DNA of 20,024 nt, from positions 1 through 20,024 of the forward strand of contig CAYYZH010000065.1 in the NCBI GenBank assembly GCA_964475765.1. The letters are read 5' to 3'. The position numbers and the translations under genes were made by a program. Below, one piece after another: positions 7,626 to 15,055 of the stretch. Source of the stretch: Thermohalobaculum sp964475765. Its GTDB lineage: Bacteria; Pseudomonadota; Alphaproteobacteria; Rhodobacterales; Rhodobacteraceae. The notes beneath the pieces are model-generated. The model did no database searches, was not told the DNA's origin, and worked only from the letters and a program-made list of their open reading frames with translations. How positions within the stretch are numbered: the stretch's first letter is position 1; every line of letters starts with the position of its first letter.

Positions 7626-9008
7626 TTACGAGCGGTAGTCGGCGTTGATCGAGACGTAGCCGTGAGTCAGATCGCAGGTCCAGACCGTTGCCGTTCCCTC
7701 GCCCACACCGACATCGACGCCGATCTCGAGCTCGGACTTGCGCATATAGGCGGCACCAGCCTCCTCGGTGTAGCCCTGCGAAACCCAGCCCCGCTCGGCG
7801 ACGAGAACATCGCCAAAGCGGATCGAAAGCCGGTCGCGGCTTGCCGCTTCGCCGGATTTGCCCACGGCCATGACGATCCGGCCCCAGTTCGGGTCCTCTC
7901 CAGCCAGTGCGGTTTTCACCAGTGGTGAATTGGCGATGGCAAGGCCAATGCGCCGCGCCGCATCATCTGTTTCTGCGCCAGCAACGGAGATCGCGGCGAA
8001 TTTGGAGGCACCTTCCCCGTCCTTGACGACCTGATGCGCAAGGTCCCGCATGACATCGGCCAGGGCCGCTGCGAACGGAGCGAAGCGCTTGTCCGAGCGC
8101 CGCGTGATCGGCTTCATCGCAGCCTTACCCGTGGCCGCAACCAACAGCGTATCGGAAGTCGATGTGTCGCTGTCGACCGTGATGCAGTTGAATGTGCCGT
8201 CGGTGATCTCGCTGACGGCGCTTTGCAGCAGTCTCTGGCTGATTGCGGCATCGGTGAAGATGAAAACCAGCATCGTTGCCATATCAGGCGCGATCATGCC
8301 CGAGCCCTTAGCGATTCCCGCGATGGAGACCTCGGTTCCCCCGAGGTCCACCATCTGGCCCGAACCCTTGGGATAGGTGTCGGTTGTCATGATCGCCTCG
8401 GCGGCCTGATCGATCTTGCCCGGAGAAAGCCCGCGCGCAAGCTGCCCGAGCTTCTTCGTGATCCGCTCGGCAGGCAGGACTTCTCCGATGACCCCGGTCG
8501 AGGCCATGAAAACGTTGCCCTTGGGCGTGCCCAGCGCCTTGCCCGCAGCGCTCACAGCCTCGGCAACCGCAGCCTTGCCATGTCGTCCGGTGAAGGCATT
8601 GGCGTTGCCCGCGTTCACCAAGATGCCCAAGGGTTTGCGGGAAGCCTTGGTCGCCAGCGCGGCCAGACGCTCCTGACACCAGAGAACCGGCGCCGCGCGC
8701 GTTGCAGATTTTGTGAAAGTTCCGGCCACAACCGTGCCCGCTGCCAGTTCGGCGAGCATCACATCGAGTCGCCCCGCTTTATAGCGTACACCGGCGCTGA
8801 CTGCGTTCAGGCGCACGCCTTTGATGTCGGGAAGATCGGGGAAAGCCTCGGGCGCAAACGGCGAGCGGGCCGGTCCCGACTGGACCGATTTCTCTACAGT
8901 CTTCGAGGACTTCCGGGCCAGCCGGCGAACGCGCGATCTGGTTTGGCCAATCTTCGATCTGGCCCGTGATCCGCTGCGCCGTTTCGGCTCGTTCTTGTCT
9001 TCGGTCAT
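7626..9008 (-). CDS. argJ: Bifunctional ornithine acetyltransferase / N-acetylglutamate synthase ArgJ
   Basis: Transfers the acetyl group from N-acetylornithine to glutamate in the cyclic arginine pathway; bifunctional members also use acetyl-CoA. It has 460 residues. ArgJ is a self-cleaving Ntn-type enzyme, and the cleavage site is visible as KGSGMIAPDMATML with nucleophile Thr245. Other family blocks are VNAGNANAFTG at 131-141, TTDTYPKG at 208-215 and GEDPNWGRIVMAVGKSG near the C-terminus. The start is the ATG at 9008, 19 bases after the PPIase stop. The first 45 residues or so are an unusual Arg/Lys-rich extension (15 basic residues in the first 40) before the conserved SPFAPEAFPDLP. I found no ATG, GTG or TTG codon in frame between codon 1 and that block, so the extension appears genuine. 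Confidence 0.95.
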   Translation of the reverse strand: MTEDKNEPKRRSGSRARSKIGQTRSRVRRLARKSSKTVEKSVQSGPARSPFAPEAFPDLPDIKGVRLNAVSAGVRYKAGRLDVMLAELAAGTVVAGTFTKSATRAAPVLWCQERLAALATKASRKPLGILVNAGNANAFTGRHGKAAVAEAVSAAGKALGTPKGNVFMASTGVIGEVLPAERITKKLGQLARGLSPGKIDQAAEAIMTTDTYPKGSGQMVDLGGTEVSIAGIAKGSGMIAPDMATMLVFIFTDAAISQRLLQSAVSEITDGTFNCITVDSDTSTSDTLLVAATGKAAMKPITRRSDKRFAPFAAALADVMRDLAHQVVKDGEGASKFAAISVAGAETDDAARRIGLAIANSPLVKTALAGEDPNWGRIVMAVGKSGEAASRDRLSIRFGDVLVAERGWVSQGYTEEAGAAYMRKSELEIGVDVGVGEGTATVWTCDLTHGYVSINADYRS

Positions 9009-9027
9009 ATCGCGTCCGTTTGTTGTT

Positions 9028-9942
9028 CTAGTTTTCAAGCAACTCGTCGGCTCTGATCGCCGAGGCAGGCGCATTCTCAAGAGTGCGAACGATCTCGGTA
9101 TCTTTGCGTAACCCGGTCAGAACCTCGGCTGAGACTTCCTGCGACAGCTCGCCGATGATGTCTTCTCGAACCTCATCCAACGCCGGTACGGGTTGATCGC
9201 GGCGCTCGTCGACCCGGATCAGGTGCCAGCCAAAGGGGGTCTGAACAGGCCCGGAGATCTGCCCCGGCTCGAGCGCAAAAGCCGCATCAGCGAATTCCGG
9301 CACCATCTGACCGCGTACGAACCAGCCGAGATCACCACCACGGCTGGCCGTCCCGTCCGTGCCATGTTCCGACGCCTTCGCTGCAAAGTCCGCGCCTGCA
9401 TCAATCTCCGCCTTAATTGCGGTGGCTTCGTCTTCGGTCTCGACCAGAATGTGCGCTGCCCGCAATTCGACCACGGGTTCTGCATCCACGAATTGTGTCT
9501 CATATGCTTCGGCGATCCGCTCGTCCGTGATCAACTCGCGCAGGGACTGGCGCAAATAGGCATCGGCCAGAACCGCCCGCGTCTGGTTGCGCACGATCAC
9601 CTCGACGATGGGATGCTTGTCTAGACCATCGGCGCGAGCCGCATTCTCCAGCATGATCTGCTCGGCGAGCTGATCCACGATCCCGCTCATCAACACTTCG
9701 TCAGGAAGCTGCAGGTATTGCTCGGGCAATTGCTGGCGAATGGCGATCACATCGCCCAAAGTGATGTCGGTGCCGTCGACAGTTGCCAGAACCGCAGTGG
9801 CCGACGCTGCGGGTGTCTCCGCAGCTGTTTCCTGATCCTGAGCCTCGGTTCCTTGGGATGTCTGCGCAACAACCGGAGCGACAAGAAGCAGGGCCACACA
9901 ACCCACGAGCGCAGAGAGGGAAAACAAGCGGGTCAAAGGCAC
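9028..9942 (-). CDS. Periplasmic parvulin-type peptidyl-prolyl cis-trans isomerase
   Basis: A folding catalyst of the SurA/PrsA/parvulin class, 304 residues. A signal peptide covers residues 1-26 (hydrophobic core ALVGCVALLLVAPVV, cleavage near VAQ). An acidic Gln/Thr/Ala linker follows, then an N-terminal chaperone-like helical region at 50-150. The rotamase domain spans about 160-247, with ELRAAHILVE, SRGGDLGWF and PVQTPFGWHLIRV. The start is a GTG at 9942, supported by AGGAG at 9954-9950 with seven bases of spacing. It heads a minus-strand unit with argJ (19-base gap) and mutT, and diverges from secA. That juxtaposition fits a role in folding proteins just exported by Sec. It could be a foldase for outer-membrane proteins; the client range is not visible. 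Confidence 0.9.
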   Translation of the reverse strand: MPLTRLFSLSALVGCVALLLVAPVVAQTSQGTEAQDQETAAETPAASATAVLATVDGTDITLGDVIAIRQQLPEQYLQLPDEVLMSGIVDQLAEQIMLENAARADGLDKHPIVEVIVRNQTRAVLADAYLRQSLRELITDERIAEAYETQFVDAEPVVELRAAHILVETEDEATAIKAEIDAGADFAAKASEHGTDGTASRGGDLGWFVRGQMVPEFADAAFALEPGQISGPVQTPFGWHLIRVDERRDQPVPALDEVREDIIGELSQEVSAEVLTGLRKDTEIVRTLENAPASAIRADELLEN

Positions 9943-9997
9943 TGGACGTCTCCTATTCGATCGGGCGGTATCCGGTCATTCACCGGGGGGCTTGACG

Positions 9998-10026
9998 TTG
10001 ACACCCTTGGCCCCCGCCAATACATG
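9998..10026 (+). promoter_or_regulatory. Candidate sigma70 promoter for secA
   Basis: TTGACA at 9998-10003 is a perfect -35 hexamer. It is followed after exactly 17 bases by TACATG at 10021-10026, a partial match to TATAAT. Transcription would begin near 10033, leaving a leader of about 150 bases before the secA start. GC-rich alphaproteobacteria tolerate degenerate -10 boxes, so this is plausible but unproven. Confidence 0.5.
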
Positions 10027-10150
10027 TCACGCCGTATCAGACTCGTCGTTTGCGCCACACTTACGGTGTGCCGGCATAACCGACAAGCGGCGAGCGTAAT
10101 TTTCGCGTCAGTGCTCCGATGTCAATGGAAAAGCACTGAAAATGTTGAGT

Positions 10151-10166
10151 GCCGGTCACTTCCGGC
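10151..10166 (+). promoter_or_regulatory. secA: Short hairpin just upstream of the secA ribosome binding site
   Basis: GCCGG (10151-10155), a six-base loop TCACTT, and CCGGC (10162-10166) can form a five-bp GC-rich stem. It ends one or two bases before the ribosome site GAGGGAG (10168-10174), which precedes the ATG at 10185. It may influence ribosome access; no SecM-like leader peptide was found. Confidence 0.35.
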
Positions 10167-10184
10167 CGAGGGAGATGCTGCGAG

Positions 10185-12959
10185 ATGTTCGGACTGGGCA
10201 ATATTGCCAAGAAGGTCTTCGGCACCACGAATGACCGCAAGGTCAAGGCCGCACAGAAAACCGTCGATGCGGTCAATGCGCTGGAAAGCGAGTTCGAGGC
10301 GCTGAGCGATGACGCCGTGCGCGCGAAAACCGACGAGTTCAAGAGGCGCTTTGCCGAGGGCGAAAGCCTCGACGATCTGCTGCCCGAAGCTTTCGCAGCG
10401 GTGCGCGAGGCGGCCAAACGCTCGCTTGGTCTGCGCCCGTTCGATGTGCAGATCGTAGGCGGCATGACGCTCCATCAGGGTTCGATCTCGGAAATGAAGA
10501 CCGGCGAAGGCAAGACCATGGTCGCGACCATGCCGGTCTATCTGAACGCGCTCGAGGGCAAGGGCGTACATGTCGTCACCGTGAACGACTATCTGGCGCG
10601 GCGCGATGCGGACTGGATGGGGGCGATCTACAATTTCCTCGGCCTGACCGTCGGCGTAATCGTGCCCGGCATGGACGACAAGGACCGGCGCGAAGCGTAC
10701 GCCTGCGACGTCACCTATGCCACCAACAACGAATTGGGCTTCGACTATCTGCGCGATAACATGAAGCTCTCGCTGGAGGAGATGGTTCAGCGTCCACACC
10801 GCTATGCGATCGTGGATGAGGTCGACAGTATCCTGATCGATGAGGCGCGCACGCCGCTGATAATTTCGGGCCCCGTTCAGGACCAGACCGAGATGTATAT
10901 CTCGATCGACAAGGTGATCCCGGGTCTTGAGCCCGAGCATTACGATCTGGACGAAAAACAGCGCACTGTGGTGCTCACGGACGAGGGCAACGAGGAGATA
11001 GAGCGTCGCCTGATCGACGCCAAGCTGATCGAGGAAGATGCCTCGCTTTATGATCCGCAGAACGTCAGCTTCGTGCACCACGTCAATCAGGCGCTGCGCG
11101 CGCATATGCTGTTCCAGCGCGACAAGGACTACATCGTCAAGCAGAACAAGGTCATCATCATCGACGAGTTCACGGGCCGCATGATGGAAGGTCGGCGCTA
11201 TGGCGACGGGCTGCATCAGGCGCTCGAGGCCAAGGAAGGCGCGGACATCCAGGCCGAGAACGTGACTATGGCCTCGGTAACCTTCCAGAACTACTTCCGC
11301 CTCTATGACAAGCTTGCGGGGATGACCGGGACCGCGCTGACCGAAGCCGGCGAGTTCATGGACATCTACGGCCTCGACGTCGTCGAGATCCCGACCAATG
11401 TTCCGATCGCGCGTCAGGACGATGACGATCAGGTCTTCCGCACCGCTGCCGAAAAGGACAAGGCCATTGTCGAGGCCATCCGCGACGGCCAGAACCGTGG
11501 CCAGCCGATCCTTGTCGGCACCACATCCATTGAAAAGTCCGAGATGCTATCGGCCCAGCTCAAGCGTGAAGGCGTCATGCACCAGGTGCTGAACGCCCGC
11601 CAGCACGAGCAGGAAGCCGGGATCATCGCGCAGGCGGGCGTCCCCGGCACGGTCACCATCGCGACCAACATGGCCGGACGCGGTACGGACATCAAACTTG
11701 GCGGCAATGCCGAGTTCCGCGTCTCCGCCGAGACCGAGGGCGTTCAGGACGAGGCCCGCATCGCCGAGGTTACCAACCGGATCAACGCCGAAGTCGAGGA
11801 AGGCCGCCAGAAAGCGCTTGCCGCAGGTGGGCTCTGGGTGCTCTCGACCGAACGCCATGAAAGCCGGCGTATCGACAACCAGTTGCGTGGCCGGTCAGGC
11901 CGTCAGGGCGATCCCGGGCGCTCCTCGTTCATGCTGTCGCTGCAAGACGATCTGATGCGCATCTTCGGGTCCGAGCGGATCGACAGCATGCTGCAAAGGC
12001 TTGGGCTGGAGGAAGGCGAAGCGATCGTCCACCCTTGGGTGAACAAAGCCATCGAGAAAGCGCAGGGTAAAGTCGAGGCACGCAACTTCGACATCCGCAA
12101 GAACCTGCTGAAGTTCGACGATGTCATGAACGACCAGCGCAAGGCCATCTTCAGCCAGCGCAAGGAGTTCATGGAAGCCGAAGACCTCTCCGAATCGATC
12201 CGCGACATGCGCCATCAGGTGATCGACGATCTGGTCGATACGCATATGCCGAAAAAAGCCTATGCCGATCAGTGGACCACCGACGAGATGCAGGAGAAGG
12301 TCGCCGAGCAGCTTGGTCATCCCTTTCCGGTCAAGGAGTGGGCTGCCGAAGAAGGCGTCGACGATGATGCGATCCGCGAGCGGCTCTACGATCAGACCGA
12401 CGCGATCCAGGCCGAAAAGGAAGAGAAAATCGGCGCCGCCGATATGCGCAACATCGAAAAAAGCCTGCTGTTGCAGGTGCTCGACCACCACTGGCGCGAA
12501 CATCTTGTGATGCTGGAGCATCTGCGCTCGGTCATCGGGCTGCGCGGCTATGCCCAGCGCGATCCGCTGAACGAGTACAAGTCCGAAGCGTTCCAGCTCT
12601 TCGAAGGTCTGCTAAGCCAGCTTCGCCATGACGTGACGCAGCAGCTTGGCCATATGCGACCGATGACGCCGGAAGAACAGGCCGCGCGTGAGGCGCAGAT
12701 GCGCGGTCTCGAAGAGCAGATGCGCCAGCAGATGGAAGCCCAGGCCGCGGCGGAAGCCGCAGCAAAAGCCGTCGGCAAGGCAGCCCTAGAGGGCCCCGAT
12801 CCGGTGCAGACCCCGACGACGCCAGTCCAACCGAACATCGAGAGCGCAGGCGAGATCGACCCCAACGATCCGTCGACTTGGGGCAAAGTCGGGCGTAATG
12901 CCGCCTGCCCCTGTGGCTCCGGCAAGAAGTACAAGCACTGCCACGGGCGCCTCGCATGA
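10185..12959 (+). CDS. secA: Preprotein translocase ATPase SecA
   Basis: The motor that pushes unfolded preproteins through SecYEG. It has 924 residues, the usual size for alphaproteobacteria. Visible landmarks are the N-terminus MFGLGNIAKKVFGTTNDRK, Walker A MKTGEGKT at 104-111, and Walker B VDEVDSILIDEART from about residue 210. Further on are the helicase motif TNMAGRGTDIKLGG, the RGRSGRQGDPG motif and the helical scaffold region LDHHWREHL. An Ala/Gln/Met-rich linker leads to a C-terminal zinc-binding tail with Cys908, Cys910, Cys919 and His920 (CPCGSGKKYKHCH), which binds SecB and phospholipid. The start at 10185 is chosen over the upstream GTG at 10149 because it matches the family N-terminus and follows GAGGGAG. 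panC begins 42 bases downstream with no obvious terminator between. Confidence 0.98.
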   Translation: MFGLGNIAKKVFGTTNDRKVKAAQKTVDAVNALESEFEALSDDAVRAKTDEFKRRFAEGESLDDLLPEAFAAVREAAKRSLGLRPFDVQIVGGMTLHQGSISEMKTGEGKTMVATMPVYLNALEGKGVHVVTVNDYLARRDADWMGAIYNFLGLTVGVIVPGMDDKDRREAYACDVTYATNNELGFDYLRDNMKLSLEEMVQRPHRYAIVDEVDSILIDEARTPLIISGPVQDQTEMYISIDKVIPGLEPEHYDLDEKQRTVVLTDEGNEEIERRLIDAKLIEEDASLYDPQNVSFVHHVNQALRAHMLFQRDKDYIVKQNKVIIIDEFTGRMMEGRRYGDGLHQALEAKEGADIQAENVTMASVTFQNYFRLYDKLAGMTGTALTEAGEFMDIYGLDVVEIPTNVPIARQDDDDQVFRTAAEKDKAIVEAIRDGQNRGQPILVGTTSIEKSEMLSAQLKREGVMHQVLNARQHEQEAGIIAQAGVPGTVTIATNMAGRGTDIKLGGNAEFRVSAETEGVQDEARIAEVTNRINAEVEEGRQKALAAGGLWVLSTERHESRRIDNQLRGRSGRQGDPGRSSFMLSLQDDLMRIFGSERIDSMLQRLGLEEGEAIVHPWVNKAIEKAQGKVEARNFDIRKNLLKFDDVMNDQRKAIFSQRKEFMEAEDLSESIRDMRHQVIDDLVDTHMPKKAYADQWTTDEMQEKVAEQLGHPFPVKEWAAEEGVDDDAIRERLYDQTDAIQAEKEEKIGAADMRNIEKSLLLQVLDHHWREHLVMLEHLRSVIGLRGYAQRDPLNEYKSEAFQLFEGLLSQLRHDVTQQLGHMRPMTPEEQAAREAQMRGLEEQMRQQMEAQAAAEAAAKAVGKAALEGPDPVQTPTTPVQPNIESAGEIDPNDPSTWGKVGRNAACPCGSGKKYKHCHGRLA

Positions 12960-13001
12960 TGGCGGGCGGCTGAGAGGGTATGGACCGGTCGGGAACCGCG
13001 C

Positions 13002-13865
13002 ATGGAGATCGTCCGCACAGTTGAGGATCTGCGTCGGCACACCTCCGAGTGGCGGCAAGCCGGGTTGAGCAGCGCCGTTGTCCCGACCATGGGCGGGTTG
13101 CACGAAGGGCATTTGTCGCTGGTGCGGTTTGGACGCTCAAAGGCCGAGCGCATCGTCGCCACGCTTTTCGTCAATCCAACCCAGTTCGCGCCTTCCGAAG
13201 ACCTCGCTGCCTACCCGCGCGATGAGACGCACGATGCGGACATGCTCTCGGCAACGGGCTGCGATCTTCTGTTCGCCCCCGATGTCGGGGTGATGTACCC
13301 GCCCGGATTCTCAACCCGGGTCATCGTGGATGGGTTGACGGATTGCCTGTGCGGGGCGGCCCGCAAGGGTCATTTCGACGGCGTCAGCCAGGTCGTGACC
13401 AAGCTGCTCAATCAGGCTTGGGCCGATTTCGCGATCTTCGGTGAGAAGGACTGGCAGCAGCTCCAGGTGGTCCGCCGTCTGGCCAGCGACCTCGATATCG
13501 CAACAGAGATCCTCGCGGCGCCCACCATTCGCGAAGAAGACGGTCTCGCCATGTCCTCTCGCAACCGGTACCTGACCGCTGAAGAACGCAAAACGGCTGG
13601 GGCTCTCCCCGAAATCCTGCACCAAATGGCCAGTTGGATTTCACAAGGCATTGCACCGGATGACGCCTCCGAGGGCGCACGCGCCGCTCTGATCAAAGCA
13701 GGCTTCACCGATGTCGACTACGCTGAGGCACGCACGTCCGAAACACTCGCCTCCATCACCACATTTGATGCGGCGATCCCCACACGGGTTTTTGCCGCCG
13801 CGCACTTGGGCAAGGCACGGCTGATCGACAACATGGCTGTGCCGGTAACGGCGACAAACTCATGA
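13002..13865 (+). CDS. panC: Pantothenate synthetase PanC
   Basis: Joins D-pantoate and beta-alanine using ATP to make pantothenate (vitamin B5), the precursor of CoA. It has 287 residues, as expected. Family motifs are the HIGH-like VVPTMGGLHEGHLSLV (His34 and His37), TLFVNPTQF at 54-62, GHFDGV at 123-128, FGEKDWQQLQ at 146-155 and the KMSKS-like MSSRN at 184-188. The usual Ala of GALHEGH is Gly here, a conservative change. PanC is often next to panB, but no panB is seen on either side. The stop overlaps the start of the membrane methyltransferase gene (ATGA). The ribosome site is weak. Confidence 0.96.
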   Translation: MEIVRTVEDLRRHTSEWRQAGLSSAVVPTMGGLHEGHLSLVRFGRSKAERIVATLFVNPTQFAPSEDLAAYPRDETHDADMLSATGCDLLFAPDVGVMYPPGFSTRVIVDGLTDCLCGAARKGHFDGVSQVVTKLLNQAWADFAIFGEKDWQQLQVVRRLASDLDIATEILAAPTIREEDGLAMSSRNRYLTAEERKTAGALPEILHQMASWISQGIAPDDASEGARAALIKAGFTDVDYAEARTSETLASITTFDAAIPTRVFAAAHLGKARLIDNMAVPVTATNS

Positions 13866-14311
13866 GCGGACTGCGCCATCTCAACTATCCGCCGGTTTGG
13901 CTGGTTGCCTTCATGGGGCTCGGCTGGCTACTGGCAAAGGTGCATGCCCCAATGGGCGACGCGCTGATTTGGCCGGGAAGGATACTGATCTTGCTGGGAA
14001 TTGGCGTGATGATCTGGGCAGCACTGGCATTTCAGCGAACTCGGACCACGATTGTCCCGCACCAGATCCCGACCGCGCTGGTTGACAGCGGGCCATTCAA
14101 ATTTTCACGCAACCCGATCTATCTCGCCGATGTGGTGGTTCTCTTTGGCTGGTGTATGTCGCTCGGCTCACCCCTTGCGATGATCGCCCTGCCAGCACCG
14201 TTCATCCTGGTGCTGACACGGCTATTTATCATTCCCGAGGAAGAACGCCTGACCCGTCATATCGGAGAAGCCTATACCACGTATTCTCAACGTGTGCGCC
14301 GATGGCTCTGA
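13862..14311 (+). CDS. Isoprenylcysteine carboxyl methyltransferase-like membrane protein
   Basis: A 149-residue integral membrane protein of the ICMT/phospholipid-methyltransferase-like superfamily, predicted to use S-adenosylmethionine in the membrane. About four hydrophobic segments are visible: residues 10-28, 37-55, 83-101 and 105-124. The family signature is present as FSRNPIYLAD (the R-x-P-x-Y motif) at about 79-88. The C-terminal block EEERLTRHIGEAYTTYSQRV ends the protein in the usual way. Bacterial members have unknown substrates, since prenylated proteins are rare. It overlaps the panC stop by four bases and is probably translationally coupled to it, although no biochemical link is known. 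Confidence 0.85.
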   Translation: MSGLRHLNYPPVWLVAFMGLGWLLAKVHAPMGDALIWPGRILILLGIGVMIWAALAFQRTRTTIVPHQIPTALVDSGPFKFSRNPIYLADVVVLFGWCMSLGSPLAMIALPAPFILVLTRLFIIPEEERLTRHIGEAYTTYSQRVRRWL

Positions 14312-14471
14312 CCCCATAGGCCAAACGGAGCCCCGCCCTTTGGGCGCGGCACGACATACCCCCTGCCCGTCGCCCGCCAGAAAATCAAACGAGACAAGCA
14401 TCGTGACGTCGAAGTTGTACCAGACGATTTTCAGGCGGTCTGGACAGGGGTGCGGGCGCTAGACAATTCTG
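14312..14471. other. Intergenic stretch carrying the left repeat arm
   Basis: 160 bp between convergent genes. It contains the left arm of the long inverted repeat (14319-14371). A second, smaller dyad, CCAGAC at 14420-14425 and GTCTGG at 14438-14443 with a 12-base loop, lies 28 bases beyond the isomerase stop. It has no T-tract in either direction, so it is at best a weak terminator. Confidence 0.45.
14319..14371 (+). repeat. Left arm of a 53-bp inverted repeat flanking the isomerase gene
   Basis: The reverse complement of this 53-base segment matches 14962-15014 at 48 of 53 positions by hand alignment, without gaps. Similarity stops sharply on both sides. The arm is itself a near-palindrome at 14330-14350: GCC-c-CGCCC, loop TTT, GGGCG-c-GGC, with one mismatch in a nine-position stem. 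This is the architecture of REP-like or MITE-like interspersed elements. Confidence 0.85.
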
Positions 14472-14858
14472 TCAGCTCTTTAAAGCGGCATGAATGGTAT
14501 TGTAGTGCTTGAGTGACGTGACCGGATGCAACTCATCCAGATCGAGACTTAGCGCCAAGGGGCGATCCTGCACGTGCACCCTTAAAAAGCTCTCTGCGGC
14601 AGCATAAAGCGCTTCAGCGGCCTCAAGACGAACCGACTCTTCCCGTCCGGCACCGACGCGACAGATCATGTGAATGTACCCATGCGCCGGATTGCTGTCA
14701 GCGATGGTGTAGGTGCCACACGGAAACGCACGCACGCGAATACCGCCTAGGGGAAAAATTCCCGTTTCGACCATGGCATCCCGCATGACATCACAGAGCG
14801 CCTGCATGTCAAAATCGCCGTCCACATTTGCAGAGTACTCGATCGTCAGATGCGGCAT
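14472..14858 (-). CDS. 5-carboxymethyl-2-hydroxymuconate delta-isomerase (CHMI)
   Basis: A 128-residue enzyme of the tautomerase superfamily. It isomerises 5-carboxymethyl-2-hydroxymuconate during homoprotocatechuate (4-hydroxyphenylacetate) breakdown. The catalytic Pro is residue 2, exposed after Met removal (MPHLTIEYSANV). Other family-like parts are FPLGGIRVRAFPC, the GYIHMICRVGAGR strand and the C-terminal LDLDELHPVTSLKHYNTIH. The start is supported by AAGGAG at 14872-14867. No other gene of the meta-cleavage pathway is in the window, so it may act on another substrate or complement genes elsewhere. It lies opposite to its neighbours and sits inside a 53-bp inverted repeat. Confidence 0.87.
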   Translation of the reverse strand: MPHLTIEYSANVDGDFDMQALCDVMRDAMVETGIFPLGGIRVRAFPCGTYTIADSNPAHGYIHMICRVGAGREESVRLEAAEALYAAAESFLRVHVQDRPLALSLDLDELHPVTSLKHYNTIHAALKS

Positions 14859-15055
14859 GCGTTGCTCTCCTTAAATTCCGGATTCCCATCGCCCTAACGC
14901 AGGACGACGGTATCCTCAACCTCGGCCAGGAGCGCCAACTCCTCGGCCCAGCCCGAAGGGAGACGGGCCGGGGGCATGTCGTGCCACGCCCAAAGGGCGG
15001 GGCTCCGCCTGGCCCGGGGCTTGATGCAAAAGTTTAGAAAGGGCATGCACACGCG
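14859..15055. other. Intergenic stretch between the isomerase and the Nudix gene, with the right repeat arm
   Basis: 197 bp between divergent genes. It holds the isomerase ribosome site (14867-14872), the right arm of the inverted repeat (14962-15014) and a likely ribosome site AAAGGG (15038-15043) for the Nudix gene. No convincing promoter was recognised for either gene. Confidence 0.5.
14962..15014 (-). repeat. Right arm of a 53-bp inverted repeat flanking the isomerase gene
   Basis: Matches the reverse complement of 14319-14371 at 48 of 53 positions. The internal hairpin at 14983-15003 is GCC-a-CGCCC, loop AAA, GGGCG-g-GGC. The arms are 590 bp apart and enclose only the isomerase gene. 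No third copy was noticed in the window. Confidence 0.85.

Larger units (their letters stand above)
9943..10184. other. Divergent regulatory region between the PPIase gene and secA
   Basis: A 242-bp non-coding region serving two export-related genes. On the plus strand it holds a good sigma70-like promoter (9998-10026) and a hairpin just ahead of the secA ribosome site. Smaller dyads occur at 9972-9986 (CCGGT, five-base loop, ACCGG), in the likely leader of the PPIase gene, and at 10056-10070 (CACAC, loop, GTGTG). No clear promoter for the PPIase gene could be picked. Confidence 0.6.

Noticed and set aside
10119..10139. Six-codon leader frame (MSMEKH) upstream of secA
   Set aside because: No ribosome site and no SecM-like arrest sequence; such short frames are expected by chance.
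10122..11216. Long open frame on the minus strand across secA
   Set aside because: It is antisense to the clearly coding secA and reflects GC-rich codon bias; the same applies to other long antisense frames such as 8034-8969 and 14894-15601.
14420..14443. Dyad CCAGAC/GTCTGG as a terminator of the isomerase gene
   Set aside because: Stem of only six bp with a 12-base loop and no run of T on either strand.
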